Below are positions 38,201 to 46,267 of a stretch of DNA of 64,000 nt, piece by piece. Location of the stretch: positions 310,001 to 374,000 of the forward strand of contig NZ_CP041025.1 of assembly GCF_006385135.1 (NCBI RefSeq). The letters are read 5' to 3'. The notes below the pieces were generated by a model that worked only from the letters and a program-made list of their open reading frames with translations, was not told the origin of the DNA and made no database searches. Numbering within the stretch: the stretch's first letter is position 1; each line of letters starts with the position of its first letter. Made by a program: the position numbers and the translations under genes. Source of the DNA: Paremcibacter congregatus. GTDB taxonomy: Bacteria > Pseudomonadota > Alphaproteobacteria > Sphingomonadales > Emcibacteraceae.

Positions 38201-39298
38201 TCAGAGCTTGTCCGCCACCTGGCGTGCGATGGCGATATAGGCCGCGGTATGCGGGCTGTCCGGCTGATGGGTAACGATGGGTGTGCCCTGATCAGACGTG
38301 CTGCGGATGTCCATATGCAGGGGGATCGCCCCGAGAAAATCCATGCCAAGTTCTTGCGCTGTGTCGCGGGCGCCGCCGTGCCCAAAGATATCGGCCCGCT
38401 CGCCGCAACTCGGGCATAGGAAATAGCTCATATTCTCCACCAGGCCGAAGACCGGGACATTGGTTTTCTGGAACATGTCTAGGCCCTTGCGGGCGTCAAT
38501 CAGGGCGATGTCCTGAGGGGTGGAAACCACAACTGCGCCATTGACCGCCACATTCTGGGCCAGCGTCAGTTGCACATCCCCGGTGCCCGGCGGCAGATCA
38601 AGCACCAGCACATCCAGTTCCCCGTCCACATCCCACTTGGTGTCGGCGATCATTTGCTTGACGGCGCCCATCACCATCGGGCCGCGCCAGATTGTCGCGG
38701 TATTCTGTTTCATCAGATAGCCGAGCGACATACTGACCAGCCCGTGTTTTATGATCGGTATGATGTTTTTATTTTCATCCTGGGTCGGTTTTTCGGTGAC
38801 GCCGAGCAGGGTCGGGATGCTGGGGCCGTAGATATCCACGTCGAGAATGCCGACTTTCAGGCCGAGGCTTTGCAAGCCCAGTGCAAGATTGACCGAGGTT
38901 GTCGACTTGCCGACCCCGCCCTTGCCGCTGGCGACGGCTATGATATGTTTGACGCCAGGGATCGGTTGTGGACCGGTGAGGGAGTCCGCCGGGCCATGTT
39001 GCGGCATTCTGGGGGATGTGGCGGGTTTCGCCATTGCCTCACCGGGCGCACGTTCGGCGGTCAGGACCGAGACGACTTTCTCGACCCCTGCCAGCGCCAT
39101 CAGTTTGGCGTCGCAGGTCTGGCGGATCTGTTCCATGGCATCGGCATCTTGTGGGTCGATATTGAGCGCGAAACCGATCTCCGTTTCCTTGATAACCAAT
39201 CCCTGAATCATGCCAAGGCTGACAATGTCCTGTCCTTTAGAGGGAATTTGGATGGTTTTTAAGCAATTTAGGACATCATCCCGCTTGATCTCTGACAT
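38201..39298 (-). CDS. mrp: Iron-sulfur cluster carrier Mrp/ApbC
   Basis: This P-loop ATPase carries or assembles Fe-S clusters. Its length is about 365 residues from the ATG at 39298, behind an AGGAAAAT site. An N-terminal DUF59/MIP18 domain (residues 1-90) is followed by a deviant Walker A SGKGGVGKST, a Walker B-like VLVLDLPPGTGDVQLTL and the cluster-binding CPSC pair (YFLCPSCGERADIFG). It converges with the histidine kinase gene. Confidence 0.94.
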   Translation of the reverse strand: MSEIKRDDVLNCLKTIQIPSKGQDIVSLGMIQGLVIKETEIGFALNIDPQDADAMEQIRQTCDAKLMALAGVEKVVSVLTAERAPGEAMAKPATSPRMPQHGPADSLTGPQPIPGVKHIIAVASGKGGVGKSTTSVNLALGLQSLGLKVGILDVDIYGPSIPTLLGVTEKPTQDENKNIIPIIKHGLVSMSLGYLMKQNTATIWRGPMVMGAVKQMIADTKWDVDGELDVLVLDLPPGTGDVQLTLAQNVAVNGAVVVSTPQDIALIDARKGLDMFQKTNVPVFGLVENMSYFLCPSCGERADIFGHGGARDTAQELGMDFLGAIPLHMDIRSTSDQGTPIVTHQPDSPHTAAYIAIARQVADKL

Positions 39299-39448
39299 TA
39301 TTTTCCTATCTATACATTTAATACTGGCGGACAAGACTATTGTTCCAAAGCCTTACTTGGAATATAAGACCTGTAACGCATTTTTATAGGGGAGCCATGA
39401 ATTTTCCTATAATTTGTTTGATATTTTTTTCATAGAGGAGCTTCGTTT

Positions 39449-40498
39449 ATGCCTTGGCAAAACAATAATGGTGGTAAAGACCGCGGACCTTGGGGCAGTG
39501 GACCCGGTGGTGGTGGCCAGCAGCCGCCGGACATTGACGAACTTATCCGCAAGGGTCAGGATAAATTCCGCAAGGCCTTCGGTGGCGGCGGCGGGGGCCG
39601 TGGCGGATCACAGGGCGGCGGCAAGAGCATGTTTTTTCTGATCGGCCTGTTGGTTGTCGTCGGCTATCTTTATGCCGGTTTTTACAAGGTGCAACCCGAT
39701 GAAGCCGGTGTGGTTCTGCGTTTTGGCAAATGGATTAAAACTGAAGATACCGGTCTGCATTTCCATTTCCCGCCTATTGACCGGGTGTATACGCCAAAAA
39801 TTACTGCTGTGAATAAAATCGATGTCGGGTCTGGAAAACAGGAACGTCAGATGCTGACCGGCGACGAGAATATCGTCGATGTGGAATATTCCATCTTCTG
39901 GCGTATCAGCGATCCGGCTCGGTTCCTGTTTAACCTCGAACAACAGGAACAGAGCATCAAGTCGGTTTCCGAAAGCGCCATGCGCGAGGTGGTCGCCAAG
40001 ACGAAAGTACAGCAGATCATGACGTCTGAACGCGACGGCATTGAAATCGAAGTGCGCGGCATTATGCAGCGGGTGCTGAATTCCTACGAAGCCGGGATAG
40101 AAATTACCCAGGTCAAGCTGGATACAGTTTCCCCGCCAGTGGAAGTCAGGGAAGCCTTCAACGATGTGCAGAAGGCCGAGGCCGATCGTGATAAAACCAT
40201 CAATGAAGCCAAGAAATATCAGAATGAGATTGTGCCAACCGCCCGCGGGGAAGCCGAGCAGATGAACCAGCAGGCCGAAGCCTATAAGGCCCGTGCGGTG
40301 ACCAAGGCCCAGGGGGAAAGCGCACGTTTCCTGGCGGTCTATGAACAGTATAAAATGGCAAAAGACGTCACCCGACGTCGGATGTATCTGGAAACCATGG
40401 AAGATATTCTGGGCCGCACCGACAAAGTCATCCTGGAAAACGATGGAACGGGCGTGCTGCCTTACCTGCCGTTGCCCAATGTGAAGAAACAGAATTAG
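39449..40498 (+). CDS. hflK: FtsH protease modulator HflK
   Basis: HflK and HflC form a large membrane complex that surrounds and modulates the FtsH protease. The 349-residue protein has a Gly-rich cytoplasmic N-terminus (GGGQQPPD; GGGGGRGGS), one membrane segment (SMFFLIGLLVVVGYLYAGF), then a prohibitin/SPFH domain and a long Glu/Ala/Lys-rich helical region (RGEAEQMNQQAEAYKARA). It precedes hflC by seven bases in one operon. Confidence 0.95.
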   Translation: MPWQNNNGGKDRGPWGSGPGGGGQQPPDIDELIRKGQDKFRKAFGGGGGGRGGSQGGGKSMFFLIGLLVVVGYLYAGFYKVQPDEAGVVLRFGKWIKTEDTGLHFHFPPIDRVYTPKITAVNKIDVGSGKQERQMLTGDENIVDVEYSIFWRISDPARFLFNLEQQEQSIKSVSESAMREVVAKTKVQQIMTSERDGIEIEVRGIMQRVLNSYEAGIEITQVKLDTVSPPVEVREAFNDVQKAEADRDKTINEAKKYQNEIVPTARGEAEQMNQQAEAYKARAVTKAQGESARFLAVYEQYKMAKDVTRRRMYLETMEDILGRTDKVILENDGTGVLPYLPLPNVKKQN

Positions 40499-40505
40499 GA
40501 GCCGG

Positions 40506-41384
40506 ATGATGAATAATATGAAAACCTTAATTGCATTGATTGTCGTCGGCATTAGTGTTGTGGTCCTCGGGGCATCCGTCTTTACGGTCAAGGAAACAGA
40601 ACAGGCATTGATTCTGGAATTCGGGAAGTGGAAAAGAACGGTGACCATGCCGGGATTGCACTTCAAGACCCCGTTTGTGCAGGATGTGGTGTATTTTGAT
40701 AAACGGATCCTGTTGCTTGATACGCCGGAACTGATTGTCATCACAGAAGATCAGAAGCGGATCATCGTGGATGCCTTCACGGAATTCCGGGTGGATGATC
40801 CGTTGAAAGTATATCAGGCTGTGCGCAATGTGCCGGGGGCGGAATCCCGCCTGTCAACGATCCTGAATTCCAACCTGCGTAAGGTGTTCGGTCAGCAGGC
40901 GTTTAAGACCGCCCTGTCCGGGGAACGTAAAGACCTGCGGAAAAGTATTTCGGATTCCGTTAAATCAGAAGCCGAAGAACTGGGGATCAAAGTGGTTGAT
41001 GTCCGTATCAAACGCACCGATCTGCCGGCGGAAAACAGCAAGTCGATCTTTAACAGCATGATTGCCGAGCGAAACCAGGTGGCCCGTGAAATTCGCGCCC
41101 GTGGTGAAGAAATGGCCATTCGCATCAAATCTAAGGCGGACCGCGACAAGGTGGTGATCCTGGCGGAAGCCGAACGGGAAGCCCAGAAATTGCGCGGGGA
41201 CGGGGATGCGGAAGCCGCCCGGATTTTCGCTAATGCTTATAATCAGGACCCGGAATTCTATGGTTTTTACCGGTCGATGATTGCGTACCGGCAGGCCTTC
41301 GCCAAGGAAAACACGACTATGGTGCTGTCCCCGACAAGCGATTTCTTTAAATATTTCGGTGACCTGAAAGGGCTCAAGAAATAG
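40506..41384 (+). CDS. hflC: FtsH protease modulator HflC
   Basis: This 292-residue partner of HflK has an N-terminal membrane anchor (LIALIVVGISVVVLGASVF) and an SPFH domain (FTVKETEQALILEFGKW; DIRIKRTDLP-like VDVRIKRTDLPAENSKSIF). The helical C-terminus has the RARGEEMAIRIKSKADRDKVVI segment (cut: RARGEE...AEAEREAQ) and ends VLSPTSDFFKYFGDLKG. It is four bases upstream of the DUF2065 gene. Confidence 0.95.
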   Translation: MMNNMKTLIALIVVGISVVVLGASVFTVKETEQALILEFGKWKRTVTMPGLHFKTPFVQDVVYFDKRILLLDTPELIVITEDQKRIIVDAFTEFRVDDPLKVYQAVRNVPGAESRLSTILNSNLRKVFGQQAFKTALSGERKDLRKSISDSVKSEAEELGIKVVDVRIKRTDLPAENSKSIFNSMIAERNQVAREIRARGEEMAIRIKSKADRDKVVILAEAEREAQKLRGDGDAEAARIFANAYNQDPEFYGFYRSMIAYRQAFAKENTTMVLSPTSDFFKYFGDLKGLKK

Positions 41385-41387
41385 ACG

Positions 41388-41573
41388 ATGCAGGATATTA
41401 TTCTTGCATTGGGCGCGGTCTTTCTGGTGGAGGGTATTCTTTATACCCTCTTCCCGGAGGCCATGCGCCGCATGATGAAGCAGGTGATACAGATGCCGGA
41501 AAACGCCATACGGTATAGTGGACTTGCCGCCGCGGTTATCGGGTTTTTGGTCATTTATGCGGTGAAGCAATAG
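41388..41573 (+). CDS. DUF2065 small membrane protein
   Basis: This 61-residue protein is almost all membrane: DIILALGAVFLVEGILYTLFP, then a short MRRMMKQVIQMPE loop and a second segment (YSGLAAAVIGFLVIYAV). This is the DUF2065 pattern. The gene regularly lies between hflC and degP in proteobacteria, implying a link to FtsH/HflKC membrane-protein quality control; its specific role is unknown. Confidence 0.9.
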   Translation: MQDIILALGAVFLVEGILYTLFPEAMRRMMKQVIQMPENAIRYSGLAAAVIGFLVIYAVKQ

Positions 41574-41711
41574 AAAAACACGACCAAAAGAACGGGGACT
41601 TCTCATTTCGGTCACAAAATATGCTAATGATGGACGCAATAAAAAAAGTCCCAGGGAAGAAGTAAGCAAATTAATGTTGAACTGGACAATGGAAAGATAT
41701 CAGGAATTGGT

Positions 41712-43163
41712 ATGCGTAATATGAAGAAAATTTTTACTGGTGCGATGATCGTGATCTCATGTGTCATGATTGCGCCTCTTTCCGGTTTCGCCTCGGGCGC
41801 ACCGGACAGTTTCGCCGATCTGGCGGAAAAACTTTTACCTGCTGTGGTGAATGTCAATACCACCGAGGTGGTCAAGAGAGAGCAGCGGACAATACCGCAA
41901 ATCCCGGGTCTGGACGAATTGTTTCGCCGATATGACCGGGGACGGGATAAGGACAGTGAGGAAGAAGAACGTCCGACCACGCGTCAGTCTCTTGGTTCCG
42001 GTTTCGTGATTGACCCGTCCGGGATCATCGTCACCAACAATCATGTGATTGACAAGGCGGACGAGATCATGATCAAGATGCATGATGGTCGCGAATTTGA
42101 AGCGAAGCTGATCGGCAAGGATGACAAACTTGACCTTGCGGTTCTGAAAGTGGAAAGCGATAAGCCGCTACCCTATGTCAAATTTGGCGATGACAGCAAA
42201 TCCCGCATCGGGGATTGGGTGCTGGCGATCGGCAATCCTTATTCCCTTGGTGGTACGATTACCGCTGGGATTATTTCCGCCCGCAACCGGGATATCAATT
42301 CCGGCCCCTATGATAAATATATTCAGACGGATGCATCGATCAACCGCGGCAACAGCGGCGGCCCGATGTTTAATTTGGACGGGGAAGTGATCGGCATCAA
42401 TACCGCGATCTTCTCGCCATCCGGCGGTAATATCGGCATTGGTTTCGCCATTCCGTCGAACCAGGCCCAGCATGTGATTGAGCAGATTCAGAAATTCGGT
42501 CACGCCAGACGCGGCCGCATCGGCATCGTCTTTCAGCCGTTGACTGATGAGTTCGCTGAAAGTCTCGGGATGGAAAAAGGCCAGGGCGCCCTGGTGACAT
42601 CCGTTGTGGAAGGTGGTCCTGCCGATAAAGCCGGCATCGAATCAGATGACATCATTATCGAGTATGAAGGCAAGGCGATAAAAACCCGCAATGATCTGCC
42701 CATCTGGGTGGCCAATACGCCGATCGGCAAAAAGGTCAAACTGGTGGTCTTGCGCAAAGGCAAACGTAAGAACCTGACCCTGGTGATTGATGAACTGGTG
42801 GATGAGGAAACCCCGGACGATGCGCCTATGCAGCCGGATGATCAAGAGCAGGATGTGAAGAGCGAAGAAGTGCTCGGCATGACGCTTGAAAATCTGACGG
42901 AAAAATCGCGCAAGGCCCTGCGGCTTGAAGACGATGTCGAAGGGGTTCTGGTGGCCAGCGTCAAGCGCAACAGCCCGGCCGGTGAAAAAGGCCTGCGCCG
43001 GGGGGATGTGATCCTGTCGGTGACCCAGGAAGACGTCAAGACGATCGATCAGGTGACAAAACGGGTTGCAGAACTGCGCAAGAAAGGCCGCAAGAGCGTA
43101 TTACTCAAGATTATCCGTCGCGGTAACACGGCGTTTGTCGCGGTGCAGTTTGATCCTGAGTGA
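41712..43163 (+). CDS. degP: Periplasmic serine protease DegP/HtrA (Do family)
   Basis: This 483-residue envelope protease/chaperone has a signal peptide (KIFTGAMIVISCVMIAPLSGFA). The trypsin-like domain has the triad His111 (TNNHVID), Asp141 (DKLDLAVL) and Ser215 (RGNSGGPMFN). Two PDZ domains follow (about 270-360 and 385-480), with an acidic linker between them (DDAPMQPDDQEQD). An acidic/Arg-rich LA-loop (RYDRGRDKDSEEEE) resembles the regulatory loop of DegP. The position after hflKC-DUF2065 is conserved in alphaproteobacteria. A terminator follows at 43193. Confidence 0.93.
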   Translation: MRNMKKIFTGAMIVISCVMIAPLSGFASGAPDSFADLAEKLLPAVVNVNTTEVVKREQRTIPQIPGLDELFRRYDRGRDKDSEEEERPTTRQSLGSGFVIDPSGIIVTNNHVIDKADEIMIKMHDGREFEAKLIGKDDKLDLAVLKVESDKPLPYVKFGDDSKSRIGDWVLAIGNPYSLGGTITAGIISARNRDINSGPYDKYIQTDASINRGNSGGPMFNLDGEVIGINTAIFSPSGGNIGIGFAIPSNQAQHVIEQIQKFGHARRGRIGIVFQPLTDEFAESLGMEKGQGALVTSVVEGGPADKAGIESDDIIIEYEGKAIKTRNDLPIWVANTPIGKKVKLVVLRKGKRKNLTLVIDELVDEETPDDAPMQPDDQEQDVKSEEVLGMTLENLTEKSRKALRLEDDVEGVLVASVKRNSPAGEKGLRRGDVILSVTQEDVKTIDQVTKRVAELRKKGRKSVLLKIIRRGNTAFVAVQFDPE

Positions 43164-43192
43164 TCCTGTGAGATCTTGATAAATTCTATAGA

Positions 43193-43220
43193 GGCCGGGT
43201 CTTGTGATCCGGTCTTTTTT
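43193..43220 (+). terminator. Probable terminator of degP
   Basis: GGCCGG pairs with CCGGTC around a 10-base loop, followed by six T residues, about 30 bases after the degP stop. Confidence 0.65.
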
Positions 43221-43223
43221 ATG

Positions 43224-43376
43224 GCGCCCGCGCGATGTGGCAGAAGGGTAAAAAGTCCGAATGCGCTCTTGATTAGGTGGGCGAAAGTCCCTAAAATCAC
43301 GCCACAGTGTTCGCTATGGGAAAAGCGGATGGCCAGAGGGCCGCGGCGAAGCGGGGGCTGCCGAGAAGTAAATCAT
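43224..43376 (+). other. GC-rich structured intergenic element, possible ncRNA or dispersed repeat
   Basis: This stretch contrasts with the AT-rich DNA after it. GTGGC (43237-43241) can pair with GCCAC (43301-43305), enclosing smaller stems. A second domain contains GCGG/CCGC around GGCCAGAGGGCC (from 43325). It does not match cobalamin, TPP, SAM or RNase P consensus elements that I know. On the minus strand an open frame without a good start crosses it. It lies between degP and the peroxiredoxin promoter. Confidence 0.35.
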
Positions 43377-43425
43377 TAGATTTTAAATTGTAGTACGTTA
43401 TTTCATAAAATAGAATAATTCTAAT

Positions 43426-43454
43426 TTGATATTGCTGGCGATATCCTGTATAAG
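43426..43454 (+). promoter_or_regulatory. Promoter of the peroxiredoxin gene
   Basis: TTGATA (43426-43431), a 17-base spacer and TATAAG (43449-43454) lie 52 bases before the ATG. Confidence 0.6.
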
Positions 43455-43506
43455 TTTCCGCATTAGGAACGATTCTCGAAGATCATTTAACTCAAAGGAC
43501 CAAACA

Positions 43507-44028
43507 ATGACTACAGTACCTAACGTTACCTTTAGAACCCGTGTGCGGAATGACGCCCTGGAAGGCCCTAACCCTTTTGAATGGAAAGACGTCACCACTG
43601 ATGACCTGTTCAAAGGCAAGAAAGTTGTGGTCTTCTCTCTGCCGGGGGCATACACCCCGACCTGTTCCACATCTCACCTGCCCCGCTATGAAGAATTGTA
43701 TGACGAATTCAAGGCGCTTGGGGTTGATTCCGTGATCTGTGTGTCCGTCAATGATGCGTTCGTCATGTATAACTGGGGTGTTGCCCAGGGCGCGAAAAAC
43801 GTCTTCCTGCTGCCAGACGGCAGTGGTGAATTTACCCGTAAAATGGGCATGTTGGTAAATAAAGACAATCTCGGTTTTGGCTATCGCTCCTGGCGTTATT
43901 CCATGGTCGTTGATAACGGCGAAGTCGAAAAAATGTTCATCGAGCCAGGTTTCGAAGACAACTGCCCGACTGATCCGTTCGAAGTGTCCGACGCCGACAC
44001 CATGCTGGCTTATCTTAAAGGCCAATGA
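43507..44028 (+). CDS. Peroxiredoxin (Prx5/AhpE-type, thiol peroxidase)
   Basis: This 173-residue antioxidant enzyme reduces peroxides. The active-site segment [15 protein letters not shown] carries peroxidatic Cys53 with the PxxxTxxC signature. A second Cys ([10 protein letters not shown]) near the C-terminus could be resolving. The sequence is of the Prx5-like glutathione/glutaredoxin-dependent group found in alphaproteobacteria. The ATG at 43507 has an AAAGGA site; the upstream in-frame extension overlaps the promoter and is rejected. It has its own promoter and terminator. Confidence 0.92.
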   Translation: MTTVPNVTFRTRVRNDALEGPNPFEWKDVTTDDLFKGKKVVVFSLPGAYTPTCSTSHLPRYEELYDEFKALGVDSVICVSVNDAFVMYNWGVAQGAKNVFLLPDGSGEFTRKMGMLVNKDNLGFGYRSWRYSMVVDNGEVEKMFIEPGFEDNCPTDPFEVSDADTMLAYLKGQ

Positions 44029-44053
44029 TCGTCTGATCAGACAGTTTAAATAA

Positions 44054-44085
44054 AAGCCCCGGCAGAAATGTCGGGGCTTTTTTTG
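44054..44085 (+). terminator. Terminator of the peroxiredoxin gene
   Basis: AAGCCCCGGC...GTCGGGGCTT stem followed by seven T residues. Confidence 0.9.
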
Positions 44086-44125
44086 TTGTCTTGGTTTCGG
44101 GGGATTGCCTTGAGCGCGGTGAGGC

Positions 44126-45013
44126 CTAGGAAGTGATGAAATCCTCATCGGCATAGCCCTGCAGATAGAGCAGAGCGGTCAGGTCGGCGTGACGCAGGGT
44201 GATGTCGGCGGCTTCCGCGGCGGCCGGATGGGGATGATAGGCGATGCCGACACCGGCTTCCCGGATCATGGGAATGTCATTGGCGCCGTCGCCCACCGCC
44301 ATAACCTGAGCCGGGGACAGATTCCCGAGCTGACGGAATTCCTTCAGGCTGTTGAGTTTGGTTGAACTGTCGACCACCGGGTCCATCACCTGTCCTGTAA
44401 GTTTACCATCCTTGATCTCAAGCACATTGGCGCGGTTGGTTTGAAAGCCGGTGACGGCGGCAACCTTGCCGGTGAAGAAGGTGAAGCCACCCGACACCAG
44501 GACCGTATTGGCGCCTTTGGCATTCATGGTTTTGATCAGGACTTCCGCACCCGGCATCAACCGGACCCGTTCCTGATATACTGTTTCCAGCACAGAGGCT
44601 TCCATGCCTTTGAGCAGGCCGACCCGTTCGCGTAGCGCACTTTCGAAATCCAGATCGCCGCGCATGGCGGCTTCGGTGATGGCGGCGACCTTGGGTTTGA
44701 GGCCGGCGTAATCCGCCAGTTCGTCAATGCATTCACACTGAATGATCGTGCTGTCCATATCGGCGACCAGCAACTTCTTGGTCCGGTCTTCGGCGGCCTG
44801 GAAAGCAAAATCAAAGTCTTCTGTCAGGAGGTCTTCCTGTAAATCCTGACGGGCGGTGTCGAGATCGCTGTCAAAGTGAATATCGACGGCAACGCCTTCG
44901 GAAAGCCAGCGCAGGCCACTGACACCGACCAGGCCGGTGGCATAGCCCGACACCACGTCTTCAGTCAGGCTGGGGGTGGCAGGATTGGCGATCAAGGTCA
45001 GAATGTTGCTCAT
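44126..45013 (-). CDS. serB: Phosphoserine phosphatase SerB
   Basis: SerB performs the last step of serine synthesis. The 295-residue protein has an N-terminal ACT-like region, then the HAD nucleophile motif DMDSTIIQCECIDELAD, motif II VLVSGGFTFFTG and motif IV VGDGANDIPMI. Length is normal. It is divergent from miaA, with 86 bases between the starts. Confidence 0.95.
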   Translation of the reverse strand: MSNILTLIANPATPSLTEDVVSGYATGLVGVSGLRWLSEGVAVDIHFDSDLDTARQDLQEDLLTEDFDFAFQAAEDRTKKLLVADMDSTIIQCECIDELADYAGLKPKVAAITEAAMRGDLDFESALRERVGLLKGMEASVLETVYQERVRLMPGAEVLIKTMNAKGANTVLVSGGFTFFTGKVAAVTGFQTNRANVLEIKDGKLTGQVMDPVVDSSTKLNSLKEFRQLGNLSPAQVMAVGDGANDIPMIREAGVGIAYHPHPAAAEAADITLRHADLTALLYLQGYADEDFITS

Positions 45014-45099
45014 ATGTCATTACCCGGTTGGTCATCTACGCATCAATGCTATATATAGGGATATAACGTCCCTACTGAATGAATGCTATGGAATAATCA

Positions 45100-45984
45100 A
45101 TGCAGAAAATAATTCTTTTGGCCGGCCCCACCGCCAGCGGCAAGACCGCGACGGCGCTTGACTGGGCCCGGGCCGAAGGCGGCGAAATTATAAATGCCGA
45201 CAGCATGCAGATTTACCGTGAACTTGATGTCTTGAGCGCCCGCCCGACGGCGGCGGAAATGGCCGTCTGCCCACATCATCTTTACGGGACATTGCGGGGG
45301 GATGATCCCTGTTCGGCGGAACGCTGGCGTGATCTGGCGCTGCCGGTCATTGAGGATATCTGGGCCCGCGGCCGGGTACCAATCGTGGTCGGCGGGACGG
45401 GGCTCTATTTCAAAAGTCTGGTCAACGGCCTGTCGGAAGTGCCGGAAATTGATCCTGTGGTGCGCGCGGAAATTCGGGCGACCGTATCGTCAGAGACGGC
45501 GCCGGAAGCCCATGCCCGGCTTGAAGGCCTTGACCCTGAAATGGCGCAACGGCTCGCCCCCGGAGACAGTCAGCGCATCGCCCGGGCGCTGGAAGTGATT
45601 CTGTCCACCGGAAAATCCCTGTCATATTGGCAGAATATTCCGCCGGTTGGCGGGCTTGACGAACGGGACGATGTCCAGATTCTTAAAAATGTTACCGTGA
45701 TGGAACGGGCCCGACTGTATGACCGTTGTGACCGGCGTTTCCGTCAGATGGTGGAGACGGGGGCTGCGATCGAAGAAGTACAGGCCCTTCTGGCACTGAA
45801 TTATGCCTCGACTTTGCCGGTGATGAAGTCCCTGGGCGTGCCGCATCTGGCGCAATATCTGGCCGGTGACCTGGAACTGGAAGAGGCGATTGTCCTCGCC
45901 CAGACCGCGACCCGTCAGTTTGCCAAACGCCAAATGACCTGGTTCCGTAATCAGTGTGGCGACTGGACTCCAGTGGATTTGTAA
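45100..45984 (+). CDS. miaA: tRNA dimethylallyltransferase MiaA
   Basis: MiaA prenylates A37 of tRNAs reading U-starting codons. The 294-residue protein has the P-loop AGPTASGKTATAL, the DSMQIYRELDVLSARP segment (cut: DSMQIYREL), the VVGGTGLYFKSLVNGLS motif and the C-terminal FAKRQMTWFRNQ signature. Its ribosome binding site is weak. It lies between serB and the ilv operon, a common alphaproteobacterial order. Confidence 0.95.
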   Translation: MQKIILLAGPTASGKTATALDWARAEGGEIINADSMQIYRELDVLSARPTAAEMAVCPHHLYGTLRGDDPCSAERWRDLALPVIEDIWARGRVPIVVGGTGLYFKSLVNGLSEVPEIDPVVRAEIRATVSSETAPEAHARLEGLDPEMAQRLAPGDSQRIARALEVILSTGKSLSYWQNIPPVGGLDERDDVQILKNVTVMERARLYDRCDRRFRQMVETGAAIEEVQALLALNYASTLPVMKSLGVPHLAQYLAGDLELEEAIVLAQTATRQFAKRQMTWFRNQCGDWTPVDL

Positions 45985-46035
45985 TATTAATTCGTATATT
46001 AATATTATTTTGTATTTTTATTTCCCAAATATAGC

Positions 46036-46064
46036 TTGACTGTGCAATAATAGATTACTATTGT
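46036..46064 (+). promoter_or_regulatory. Promoter of the ilvBNC operon
   Basis: TTGACT (46036-46041), a 17-base spacer and TATTGT (46059-46064) precede a leader of about 195 bases before ilvB. Confidence 0.6.
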
Positions 46065-46125
46065 GCGCCGCAAGGTTATGTGATTCAGACCTCTGTTTCT
46101 TTTGCTTTTAGGCCGAGAAACGGAT

Positions 46126-46206
46126 ATGTTTTGCATTCTTGCGGTGGGGCCGAAGTTTCTTTTGTCAAAGGGGCTATCTGCACGATTATATTGCCACTGG
46201 CATTAA
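46126..46206 (+). CDS. Possible leader peptide of the ilv operon
   Basis: An ATG-initiated 26-codon frame in the ilvB leader encodes a peptide with five Leu, one Ile and one Val (MFCILAVGPKFLLSKGL then SARLYCHWH). It stops at the base of a hairpin at 46208-46233. The content of branched-chain codons is only modest, so attenuation control is a hypothesis. Confidence 0.3.
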   Translation: MFCILAVGPKFLLSKGLSARLYCHWH

Positions 46207-46207
46207 C

Positions 46208-46242
46208 GCCTCCATTACTCTGGTGAGGGAGGCTGAATTTTT
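46208..46242 (+). terminator. Possible attenuator hairpin upstream of ilvB
   Basis: GCCTCC (46208-46213) pairs with GGAGGC (46228-46233), followed by TGAATTTTT. It directly follows the putative leader peptide and precedes the ilvB ribosome binding site. Confidence 0.4.
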
Positions 46243-46267
46243 AAAGGATTAATAAGGAAGGTTCGTC

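Noticed and set aside
43049-43300. Minus-strand reading frame across the end of degP
   Set aside because: Starts at ATT, overlaps degP antisense and shows no protein family features; more likely a by-product of the structured element.
43224-43376. Cobalamin riboswitch or RNase P RNA
   Set aside because: GGTG...GAAAGTCC...GCCAC segments superficially recall them, but the B12 box, the order of conserved blocks and the downstream gene (a peroxiredoxin) do not fit.
46010-46030. CtrA box upstream of ilvB
   Set aside because: The TTAA half-sites are spaced by eight bases, not seven.
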